Shown: piece by piece, positions 15,595 through 22,318 of the stretch
Position numbering within the stretch: the first letter of the stretch is position 1
How the letters are laid out: every line of letters begins with the position of its first letter
Notes under the pieces: generated by a model
Databases searched by the model: none
Seen by the model: the letters and a program-made list of their open reading frames with translations, nothing else
Told to the model about the DNA's origin: nothing
Translations under genes and position numbers: made by a program
From: an uncultured SAR324 cluster bacterium
Lineage (GTDB): Bacteria > SAR324 > NAC60-12
Reading direction: 5' to 3'
Assembly (NCBI GenBank): GCA_902562015.1
Contig: CACERX010000014.1
Coordinates: 1 to 30,074, forward strand
Length of the DNA stretch: 30,074 bases

Positions 15595-15740
15595 GAAAAA
15601 TAAAATTTACAATTTAGCTGATTGAAAAAGTTTTAAAAAAACTATTTGGAAATTGCTTTCATTATAACTTATATGGAACTTTGTTCTTAAAAAATAACCC
15701 GAATGGAAACATTAACCAGCAAAATAAAGAGTTTATAACT

Positions 15741-16592
15741 ATGTTTGTGACTTATAAACTTTCAGAGAAATCATTTAACAAACTCCAGAAAAAAGGAATC
15801 AGCGAAGCCGCTTTGAATAATCTACTTGAAATGGAGAACATAGTTTTTTCAAGTCAGGATGCTTTTCTTAGCCGGGTTAGCAAACTGCCTCTGTCAAAAG
15901 AAATAATGGAGAAAAAGGATGACCTTCTAAAAGTGGCAAAGGGATTCATGAGATTAGACCTTTTAATTCCTAACAGAACGATAAGAGAATGGACAGAAGC
16001 TTTAATTTTCGCAGTTGTAGTGGCAACTTTTGTTAGAACTTATTTTTTTGCACCCTTTCAGATTCCATCTGGCTCAATGTTGCCCACTATACAGATTGGA
16101 GATCACATTTTTGCAAGCATGTATACCTATGGTTCGCCAATTCCATTTACAGATATTAAACTATTTAAAAAACCGGTTAAACGTGGAGATATTGTTATTT
16201 TCCCTTATCCTCAGGATCCTTCAATTGATTACATAAAACGAGCAATCGGTCTCCCTGGAGAAACTCTGGAAATTCGAAAAGACCAAGTTTTTATTAACGG
16301 AGAACTCCTTGATGAACCTTACGCGTATTTTGAACCAAATGAGAGAAAATCTCGCAAAACACAAGGACTATCCGCAGCACCTTCTAGTCGTTACGGACCT
16401 GTGAAGATTCCACTGGGTAAATTATTTACCATGGGTGATAACCGATACAACAGTGCAGACAGCAGATTCTGGGGTTTTGTGGATATGGATACTGTCACTG
16501 GCAAAGGTCAGATTATTTACTGGTCACATAATCCAGAAAAAAGTATTTTTAGTGGGTATAGATTCGAAAGGATATTTGATTTTCTTGAATAA
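15741..16592 (+). CDS. lepB: Signal peptidase I
   Basis: This membrane serine protease removes signal peptides from secreted proteins. With the ATG at 15741 it has 283 residues. The catalytic Ser112 lies in IPSGSMLPT and the general-base Lys166 in YIKRAIGLPGE, both in standard context. MGDNRYNSADSRFWGFV forms the conserved box E. One clear membrane segment precedes the serine (about 85-103). The N-terminal ~80 residues are an extra charged region before the anchor, unlike the short tail of many LepB proteins. A TTG at 15681 could add 20 residues, but the added sequence is Asn-rich and unconvincing. It is followed closely by map (34 nt). Confidence 0.93.
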   Translation: MFVTYKLSEKSFNKLQKKGISEAALNNLLEMENIVFSSQDAFLSRVSKLPLSKEIMEKKDDLLKVAKGFMRLDLLIPNRTIREWTEALIFAVVVATFVRTYFFAPFQIPSGSMLPTIQIGDHIFASMYTYGSPIPFTDIKLFKKPVKRGDIVIFPYPQDPSIDYIKRAIGLPGETLEIRKDQVFINGELLDEPYAYFEPNERKSRKTQGLSAAPSSRYGPVKIPLGKLFTMGDNRYNSADSRFWGFVDMDTVTGKGQIIYWSHNPEKSIFSGYRFERIFDFLE

Positions 16593-16626
16593 AAAAAGAC
16601 TCAAAATATCGTACTTAATTTTTTAA

Positions 16627-17532
16627 ATGAAGATTGCTGCAAACTCTCTCTCACGCAATGACCCTTGTTGGTGTGGAAGTGGGAAAAAATTCAAAAAATG
16701 TCACCTGGGAAAAGAACAAATCCTTTCTCCCACTAAACACGAAAAACCAAAATTCAGCGAAAAGTTGATTTATATTAAAACTGAAGAGCAAATCGAAGGA
16801 ATACGAAAAAGCAGCAAATTAACAAAAAAATTACTCGATATGGTTGAAGATCGTATTTCTGAAGGTGTAACAACAAATGAGATTGACCAATGGGTTCACT
16901 CTGAAACTTTGGCCAACGGAGCAATTCCAGCTCCACTGAACTACGGACATGGGACAGGAAGACGCAGAATGCCTTTCCCAAAAAGCATTTGTACATCGCC
17001 TAACAATGTGATTTGTCATGGAATTCCTAACAATCAAGTTTTAAATAACGGCGATATTATAAATGTGGATATTACATCTATTTTAGATGGATATTATGGC
17101 GATGCCAGCAGAATGTTCATAATTGGAGACGTACCGGAAGAAACAAAAAAATTGGTTGAAGTGACCCGAGAATGTTTGCAACTTGGTATTGAGCAGGTTT
17201 TTCCCTCAAAAAGACTCGGGGATATTGGGCATGTGATACAAAACCACGCAGAGAAAAATGGATTTTCGGTGGTTAGAGATTTTGCAGGACACGGAGTAGG
17301 CATTGAATTTCATGAAGCACCACAGGTACTTCATTATGGTCAGCCTGGGAAAGGAGAAAGGCTGCGTGAGAATATGATTTTTACAATTGAACCAATGATC
17401 AACATGGGAAGTTATGAATGTAAAATCTTGGGCGACGGCTGGACTGCTGTAACGGCAGACGGATCCTTATCTGCTCAATGGGAACACACTCTGTTGGTGA
17501 CAAATTCTGGAGCGGAAATCCTGACAGCATGA
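16627..17532 (+). CDS. map: Type I methionine aminopeptidase with N-terminal SEC-C zinc motif
   Basis: This enzyme removes the N-terminal Met from new proteins. The 301-residue protein begins with a SEC-C motif (NDPCWCGSGKKFKKCH, ligands C14, C16, C25, H26), which in other proteins binds zinc and can associate with ribosomes or SecB. The pita-bread catalytic domain follows with all metal ligands: His131 (CHGIP), Asp148 and Asp159 (VDITSILDGYYGDASRMF), His222 (GHGVG), Glu255 (TIEPM) and Glu286 (QWEHT). E. coli Map has 264 residues; the extra length here is the SEC-C tag and linker. It lies 34 nt after lepB, so secretion and N-terminal processing genes may be coexpressed. Confidence 0.95.
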   Translation: MKIAANSLSRNDPCWCGSGKKFKKCHLGKEQILSPTKHEKPKFSEKLIYIKTEEQIEGIRKSSKLTKKLLDMVEDRISEGVTTNEIDQWVHSETLANGAIPAPLNYGHGTGRRRMPFPKSICTSPNNVICHGIPNNQVLNNGDIINVDITSILDGYYGDASRMFIIGDVPEETKKLVEVTRECLQLGIEQVFPSKRLGDIGHVIQNHAEKNGFSVVRDFAGHGVGIEFHEAPQVLHYGQPGKGERLRENMIFTIEPMINMGSYECKILGDGWTAVTADGSLSAQWEHTLLVTNSGAEILTA

Positions 17533-17654
17533 GCTCATTTGAATAAGATAAATCTTAATATATTTTATGGGAAATAATTCATTATTTTTTTTTTGGAAAA
17601 TTACGATCATTATGGCTTGTTTTAAAAGTTTTCATAATTTAAAATATATATTAT

Positions 17655-17689
17655 TATTAAACAGTATTAAACAGTATTAAAGAGTATTC
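17655..17689 (+). repeat. 10-bp tandem repeat running into the hflK ribosome binding site
   Basis: TATTAAACAG (17655-17664), TATTAAACAG (17665-17674), TATTAAAGAG (17675-17684) and TATTC (17685-17689) form 3.5 copies of a 10-bp unit that ends 2 nt before the hflK ATG (17692). The AAAGAG of the third copy is the probable Shine-Dalgarno sequence. Confidence 0.8.
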
Positions 17690-17691
17690 AA

Positions 17692-18738
17692 ATGGGCACC
17701 TGGAATAAACCACCAAAAAATTCTCCTTGGGATAAGGGAACACCTCCTCCTGATATTGATGAACTTCTTAATAATCTCCAAAACAAATTCAAGATCGGAA
17801 TGCCAAAGAAAGGTGGACTTTCTTTAATTCTGATTGTGGCAATTGTGGTTTGGCTTGCTACAGGGGTATTTATTGTTGACCCAGAAGAACAAGGAGTTAT
17901 TAAGAGATTTGGAGAAGTTACCAATGTTGTCGGTCCAGGCCCTCATTATCATTTACCTTCACCTATTGAAACTGTACAAATTGAACCCGTGACTTCAGTG
18001 AGGAGACTTGAAATCGGTTTCCGCACAATACAAATAGGACCACCTGCTAAATACCGCCGTGTTTTGAAGGAGTCATTAATGCTAACCGGTGATGAAAATA
18101 TTATCGATGTGCAGTCCATTGTCCAGTACCGTATTTCTAATCTAGAGAATTATCTTTACAGCCTTACAAATCCTGATGTAACTGTAAAATCTGCAGCAGA
18201 ATCTGCCATGCGTGAGGTTATCGGTGATACAACAGTAACAGAAGCGTTGACTGTAGGAAAAGGAATAATTGAGGCTACTACCGCACGACTCCTGCAGGAA
18301 ACAATGAACAGCTACAAAGCTGGGATAAAGATTGAGAATGTAAAGTTGCAGGACGTGCATCCTCCAGATGAAGTAAAAGAAGCTTTTAAGGATGTTGTAA
18401 GTGCTCGAGAAGACCGAGAGAAGATGATAAATGATGCTGAAGGTTACAGGAACAACTTAGTCCCAAAGGCCAGAGGAGAAGCCGCTCAGATTATCAATAA
18501 TGCTAAGGCATACGCCAAAGAAAAAATATTGGTTGCTACGGGTGAGACTGAACGTTTTAATTTAGTCTATGATGAGTATGTAAAGGCTAAAGATGTTACT
18601 CGTGAAAGGATCTTGCTTGAAACGATGGCAAGTGTGCTGCCAAAAGTAAACAAAGTTATTGCTGACAAAGATATGGGGGGGAATGTACTTCCTTTTCTGC
18701 CGCTCGACCCAAAAAATTTAGGTCAACTAGCTAAGTAA
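17692..18738 (+). CDS. hflK: HflK, SPFH/band 7 modulator of FtsH
   Basis: A 348-residue membrane protein. A Gly/Pro-rich N-terminus (SPWDKGTPPPDIDELLNNLQ) typical of HflK precedes a single membrane segment (about 43-63) and the SPFH domain: DPEEQGVIKRFGEV, GPGPHYHLPSPIETV and a long C-terminal coiled helix (KDVVSAREDREKMINDAEGYRNN region). In E. coli, HflK pairs with HflC around the FtsH protease in the inner membrane. Here no hflC follows: after the stop come a terminator and an unrelated peroxiredoxin. The start is fixed by the repeat-embedded AAAGAG ribosome binding site. HflC may lie elsewhere, or HflK may act alone. Confidence 0.9.
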   Translation: MGTWNKPPKNSPWDKGTPPPDIDELLNNLQNKFKIGMPKKGGLSLILIVAIVVWLATGVFIVDPEEQGVIKRFGEVTNVVGPGPHYHLPSPIETVQIEPVTSVRRLEIGFRTIQIGPPAKYRRVLKESLMLTGDENIIDVQSIVQYRISNLENYLYSLTNPDVTVKSAAESAMREVIGDTTVTEALTVGKGIIEATTARLLQETMNSYKAGIKIENVKLQDVHPPDEVKEAFKDVVSAREDREKMINDAEGYRNNLVPKARGEAAQIINNAKAYAKEKILVATGETERFNLVYDEYVKAKDVTRERILLETMASVLPKVNKVIADKDMGGNVLPFLPLDPKNLGQLAK

Positions 18739-18795
18739 TAAAAAGTATTAAAGTTAAAAAATTTATCTTACTGATTAAGTTTAAATTTATTTACT

Positions 18796-18830
18796 ACTCT
18801 GAAATCATGATGATTTCAGAGTTTTTTTTT
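18796..18830 (+). terminator. Rho-independent terminator after hflK
   Basis: ACTCTGAAATCA (18796-18807) pairs perfectly with TGATTTCAGAGT (18811-18822), a 12-bp stem with a 3-nt loop, followed by nine or more T (to 18830). Its end lies only 23 nt before the peroxiredoxin start codon. Confidence 0.9.
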
Positions 18831-18853
18831 GTTAAAAATAAGCAAGAGGTAAC

Positions 18854-19312
18854 ATGATTACTGTTGGATCAGTGGCACCAGACTTTAAATTGGAAAGCCA
18901 GTTCGATACTGAATATACATTAAGTCAGTTCATGGGGGAAAAAAATGTTATGCTGTTTTTTTACCCCTTGGACTGGACATTCACCTGAAGCAAGGAAATA
19001 CCTAAAATTGAGTCGATGGTTGATCGGTTCAATGAGGTTGACACTCAAGTTTTGGGTGTAAGTATAGACAGCAAACACTCTCACAAAAACTGGGCGGAGT
19101 CGCTCGGTGGAGTATCCTTCCCACTCCTTCAGGACTTCCATCCGAAAGGGGCCATGGCAATTTCTTATGGAAATTATCAAGAGAATAAAGGGAAAATAGC
19201 ACGATCAACAGTAATTGTTGATAAGCAGGGCATTGTTCGATATTCAGCTTTGGCTGATGGAGAGAGAATTATTTCAGAACTTTTAGCTGAATGCAAAAAA
19301 ATAAACAGCTAA
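18854..19312 (+). CDS. Selenocysteine-containing peroxiredoxin (in-frame TGA read as Sec)
   Basis: From the ATG at 18854 the frame encodes 152 residues if the TGA at 18986-18988 is read as selenocysteine (codon 45). The surrounding sequence is a textbook peroxiredoxin active site: [18 protein letters not shown], with Sec exactly where the peroxidatic Cys stands and the T-x2-(C/U) threonine at residue 42. Upstream is the AhpC/TSA start ([11 protein letters not shown]); downstream are [29 protein letters not shown] and [14 protein letters not shown], containing the conserved Arg117. The only cysteine is Cys147 near the C-terminus, a possible resolving partner. The enzyme would reduce H2O2 and organic peroxides in the cytoplasm. 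AAGAGG (18844-18849) is the ribosome binding site. A SECIS-like hairpin follows the TGA. The alternative, a Cys-to-stop pseudogene, is less likely because the frame is intact on both sides. Confidence 0.92.
19007..19033 (+). promoter_or_regulatory. Bacterial SECIS element of the selenoperoxiredoxin
   Basis: ATTGAGTCGAT (19007-19017) and ATCGGTTCAAT (19023-19033) form an 11-bp stem (two G-U pairs in the middle) closed by a 5-nt loop GGUUG. The stem begins 18 nt after the TGA, and the loop 29 nt after it. A loop starting with G and containing GU, at this distance, fits the bacterial SECIS rule for SelB binding. Confidence 0.85.
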
Positions 19313-19377
19313 ACAGATTAAATATTTAATTATTTGTCTTACGAAGTTAAATTTTATGGAGTCTCTGGAAATTGTCA

Positions 19378-19560
19378 GTCAAAATTTTAGACGATAAAAA
19401 ACGCATAAATTTGTTTTTAAAGATATGTGATGAAGCCCGGATTACACCAAAGAAGCGATAGCAATTACAGGAGATCTTACAGACCTTTGCTTGGTCTAGG
19501 AATAGGATCAAATTAAGGTAACAAACGATTACCAAAAATACCATGTCTTACATTTTGTGT
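19378..19560 (+). pseudogene. Decayed gene remnant, possibly of a SerB-like HAD phosphatase
   Basis: From about 19378 one frame reads VKILDDKKRINLFLKICDEA and ends at a TAG (19459-19461). A one-base shift near 19452 lets the reading continue as EAIAITGDLTDLCLV, followed by TAG, GAA and TAG and more codons. Together these resemble the C-terminal half of phosphoserine phosphatase and other HAD enzymes, where a Lys-containing (D-x3-K) element is followed by an I/V-GDG-x-NDL-x-ML motif. The motif glycine is lost here and several stops interrupt. I take it as a remnant with low certainty. The rest of the 19313-19713 gap shows nothing else clear. Confidence 0.3.
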
Positions 19561-19713
19561 AAGGCATTAAATATTCAAGTTATGCTCTTCCAGACTTTGA
19601 CCTTATATATATAATTTTACCTACTTTCAAATTTTAGAAAAATCGATAATTCGCCCTTGGTTTTAATCAATTGAGAACATTTATTCGATCTTTTCTAAAA
19701 AAATTTGTTTATG

Positions 19714-20265
19714 TTAAAGCAAGTCTTCTGAAAGCGCCTTTTGTTGTTCAACTGTGAAAGCCGTCTCTGCTTTCAACAATGGCAAATCGGAACCAATTGC
19801 AACAGGTGTTTTACCTACTGTATTAAACTTAATGTACTGTACAGAAGATAATCTTAAATCTCCAATTTGTCTTTCATCAAAACTAGCCCTGATTCTACTT
19901 CCATCCTCCAGGCTAATATATAGATGATTGGGTAAATCAAGCCATTGGATCAGTTTTTCTTGTCTTTCTTCAGAATCATCAATTTCTATTAATAGAGTAC
20001 AACCCAATTCTCCTGAATTACCCAAAAGTTCATTATAAGTTTTTATCTCATGCAAAATATCTGTTTCTTTTACTATTCTCTCTACCCGAATCATTTCCTG
20101 AATTTGATAACGCACCGTGTCAGTATTTTCAAAAAGGAAAGATAAAACGCCCCCAACATTTATTCGACGTAGATCTTTAATCTTCATTATTTTTTCCCGC
20201 AATTTATTTCGCTGCTCTTCATAAGTTACATAATCTAGAATTTCCTTACGGGTGACCCGCTTCAT
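19714..20265 (-). CDS. DUF3501-family protein
   Basis: A 183-residue protein of the DUF3501 type. It opens with a KRVTRKEILDYVTYEEQR helix, and has RVGGVLSFLFEN-like (INVGGVLSFLFENTDTVRYQIQEM) and VQYIKF blocks in the middle and near the end. There is no signal peptide or membrane segment. The biochemical function is unknown. In many proteobacteria this family is encoded together with a rubrerythrin and a CCG-domain Fe-S protein, exactly as here, so a shared role in redox or peroxide metabolism is likely. A strong AAGGAGG ribosome binding site precedes the ATG, and the gene lies 32 nt after the Fe-S protein gene. Confidence 0.8.
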   Translation of the reverse strand: MKRVTRKEILDYVTYEEQRNKLREKIMKIKDLRRINVGGVLSFLFENTDTVRYQIQEMIRVERIVKETDILHEIKTYNELLGNSGELGCTLLIEIDDSEERQEKLIQWLDLPNHLYISLEDGSRIRASFDERQIGDLRLSSVQYIKFNTVGKTPVAIGSDLPLLKAETAFTVEQQKALSEDLL

Positions 20266-20297
20266 TTGTAATCCTCCTTAATTAATAACATTAAATA

Positions 20298-21647
20298 TTA
20301 GCTGGAATAACCAGTTTTATTGTCTAGCTGTTTACGATAAGCTTCAGCCATTATCGACATTGGATGTTTGGTTTTTTTCCCTGCATGTTGTTTGAATTGT
20401 AGAGCTGCCAGAGGACAGTCCGTTACCCAAACTTCTGATTCTTCTGATTTCATCCCTTCAAATGATTTTTTACCAATTCGTTTTGATGCATCAAAGCTCT
20501 CTGCTTTCATGGCAAATGTCCCGTCATGTCCGCAACATTCCATTACGGTTTTTACTTTTGTTCCAGTAATTTTCTTTATTAAGTCACGTCCCTTGAACCC
20601 TATTCCTTGTGCTCTTAAATGGCATGGAGCATGGTAACTGATGGTTACATTTGGAGAACTTTTCACATCAGTATTAAACCTTTCTTCACTTCGAATATTC
20701 CACAAATATTCTGAAGGATCATTAACAGCCTCAGAAAGAATTTTTGCCCTTTCCCGATCTTTTCCTTCCAACAGATTTTTATACTCACGCCTCATCATCA
20801 TTGAACAGGTTGGATTGATTACCAAGACCTTACTTCCTTTTTCTACAAATGGAATAAGAATTTCCAGATTGTGCTTCGCATTGACTCGTAATGTTTCAAG
20901 GTCTCCCTGTTCCCATGCAGGCATCCCGCAACATCTGAGACCCTTCAGGCATGCACAGTCAACCTTGTTTTTTTTAAGCACTTCTAACGTATCTTTACCA
21001 ATTTGCGGTTCGTTATGTTGGACATAGCATGTTTGAAATAGCACAGTTTCGGCTTTTTCATTTTCCCTTATCAATCCCATTTTTGATGACCATTTTTCAA
21101 ATGTGTAAAAACTAAAATCCGGCAACAATTTTTTTCTGTGTATACCGATAATTTTTTCCATCAACCAACGAGGTAGGCTAAAGCGATTCATTAGATTTGC
21201 TAATCCTAAACTTGTACGTGCAATTATGGCAGATTTATCTGGGTTGCCCAAAATTTTATCACGAAGGGTTCTGGGTTTGTCTTTGGATTGGATAGCTTTA
21301 TGGCGATGTACCAGTTTAGGAAAATCCAATTTAAATTCATGTCCATCTCTTATTGTATATGGGCACTGTACTTCACATAATTTACACTGGAAACACGTAT
21401 CCATTACTTGAATAGTGTCCTCAGTATTAATTTTTTTTACGTCACCGTCGTATTTCTTATCCAGAAAATTGAAGAGGGTGGGAAAGGAATCACAGTATTT
21501 AAAACACATTCTGCATCCATGGCAGATTTCAAATGTCCTTTCAATTTCTTTATCTAGTGCATTTCGATCCCAGTACTTTGATTCAGATGGATCGTAAGAT
21601 AAACCGTCTGTAGGCAAATAAGATATTCTGGAATTATTTTCTTCCAT
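20298..21647 (-). CDS. Fe-S oxidoreductase with two 4Fe-4S ferredoxin motifs and two CCG domains
   Basis: The 449-residue protein resembles GlpC/HdrB-type subunits. The N-terminal part has two ferredoxin-type cysteine sets: CHGCRMCFKYC (about residues 42-52) and CFQCKLCEVQCP (about 86-97). Two CCG domains follow: the first with CYVQHN and LRCCGMPAWEQG, the second with PCHLRAQG, MECCGHDGTFA and TDCPLAA. These domains usually bind a non-cubane or additional Fe-S cluster and move electrons between ferredoxin-like donors and thiol or flavin partners. No FAD-containing partner such as GlcD or GlpA is next to it. It sits between rubrerythrin and DUF3501 in a minus-strand unit, and could deliver electrons to rubrerythrin (inference). 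Confidence 0.87.
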   Translation of the reverse strand: MEENNSRISYLPTDGLSYDPSESKYWDRNALDKEIERTFEICHGCRMCFKYCDSFPTLFNFLDKKYDGDVKKINTEDTIQVMDTCFQCKLCEVQCPYTIRDGHEFKLDFPKLVHRHKAIQSKDKPRTLRDKILGNPDKSAIIARTSLGLANLMNRFSLPRWLMEKIIGIHRKKLLPDFSFYTFEKWSSKMGLIRENEKAETVLFQTCYVQHNEPQIGKDTLEVLKKNKVDCACLKGLRCCGMPAWEQGDLETLRVNAKHNLEILIPFVEKGSKVLVINPTCSMMMRREYKNLLEGKDRERAKILSEAVNDPSEYLWNIRSEERFNTDVKSSPNVTISYHAPCHLRAQGIGFKGRDLIKKITGTKVKTVMECCGHDGTFAMKAESFDASKRIGKKSFEGMKSEESEVWVTDCPLAALQFKQHAGKKTKHPMSIMAEAYRKQLDNKTGYSS

Positions 21648-21686
21648 ATTAATTAGTTGTTATTTAAGTCTGTAAAAAGGAAGGTG

Positions 21687-21715
21687 ACGCCCCAAAAAAT
21701 ATTTTTTTGAGGCGT
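21687..21715 (-). other. Hairpin between rubrerythrin and Fe-S protein genes
   Basis: ACGCC (21687-21691) pairs with GGCGT (21711-21715). After one C-A mismatch, a C-G pair and an A6/T6 stem continue inwards to a small loop. No T-run follows on the minus strand, so it is not a classic terminator. It lies between the rubrerythrin stop and the Fe-S gene start and may serve as an mRNA processing or stability element. Confidence 0.4.
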
Positions 21716-21726
21716 ATTGAGGAAAA

Positions 21727-22146
21727 TCAAGAAATACTGTCTGCTAATTGCTGAAATCTGCCTGCATGAGATTTTTCTGCTTTTGCGAGAGTTTCAAACC
21801 AATCTGCGATTTCAATAAACCCTTCATCACGAGCAGTTTTAGCCATACCTGGATACATATCTGTGTATTCATGAGTCTCACCTTCTACTGCTGCTTGTAA
21901 ATTTTCCAAGGTTTCTCCAATAGGCAAACCTGTTGCGGGATCACCCACTGCTTTTAAATAATCCAGATGTCCATGTGCGTGCCCAGTCTCTCCCTCTGCT
22001 GTTTCACGAAAATTACTTGCTATCTCAGGATAACCTTCTATATCTGCGACTTTAGCAAAATAAAGATATCGCCTATTTGCCTGAGATTCTCCGGCGAAAG
22101 CTGCTTTGAGGTTATCGTGAGTTTTTGTGTGATTTAAATTACCCAT
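21727..22146 (-). CDS. Rubrerythrin, short form without rubredoxin domain
   Basis: A 139-residue ferritin-like diiron protein. It has the two-half structure of rubrerythrin: [16 protein letters not shown] and [17 protein letters not shown] in the first half, [23 protein letters not shown] and [14 protein letters not shown] in the second. This provides the Glu and His ligands ([19 protein letters not shown]) of a peroxide-reducing diiron site. The C-terminal rubredoxin domain of classical rubrerythrin is absent, so electrons must come from another protein; the adjacent Fe-S CCG protein is a candidate. The gene is divergent from oxyR with 172 nt between them, which suggests OxyR control. Confidence 0.9.
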   Translation of the reverse strand: MGNLNHTKTHDNLKAAFAGESQANRRYLYFAKVADIEGYPEIASNFRETAEGETGHAHGHLDYLKAVGDPATGLPIGETLENLQAAVEGETHEYTDMYPGMAKTARDEGFIEIADWFETLAKAEKSHAGRFQQLADSIS

Positions 22147-22241
22147 TTTGAATCCTGTTTTTAGGTTAAAATCATATATTTTTTTTACATAAAATTGATT
22201 CTAATAATAACAGATTATTAATATAAAGTATTAATATTGAT

Positions 22242-22269
22242 TTGTCTAATCGTTTGTTTTTATTATACT
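22242..22269 (+). promoter_or_regulatory. Likely promoter of oxyR in the divergent rubrerythrin-oxyR region
   Basis: TTGTCT (22242-22247) and TATACT (22264-22269) with a 16-nt spacer point to oxyR; transcription would start near 22276. Directly after it lies ATAG-N7-CAAT (22271-22285), a partial match to the first half of the OxyR motif ATAG-N7-CTAT. This would suit autoregulation, but the evidence is weak. Confidence 0.45.
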
Positions 22270-22318
22270 GATAGTCAATAACAATTAAATTGATTTAATT
22301 TTTCGTACTAGGAATTTA

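Noticed and set aside
15681..15740. TTG start giving 20 more residues in signal peptidase I
   Set aside because: The added Asn-rich stretch has no family support, and the ATG at 15741 is adequate.
19016..19312. Separate gene starting at an ATG inside the peroxiredoxin
   Set aside because: This ATG lies within the SECIS hairpin and the encoded part lacks the N-terminal half of the fold. The frame is continuous with the upstream peroxiredoxin start across the TGA.
22190..22300. Full OxyR binding site (four half-sites) between rubrerythrin and oxyR
   Set aside because: Only one ATAG with a poor partner was found. The region is too AT-rich to call the complete motif by eye.
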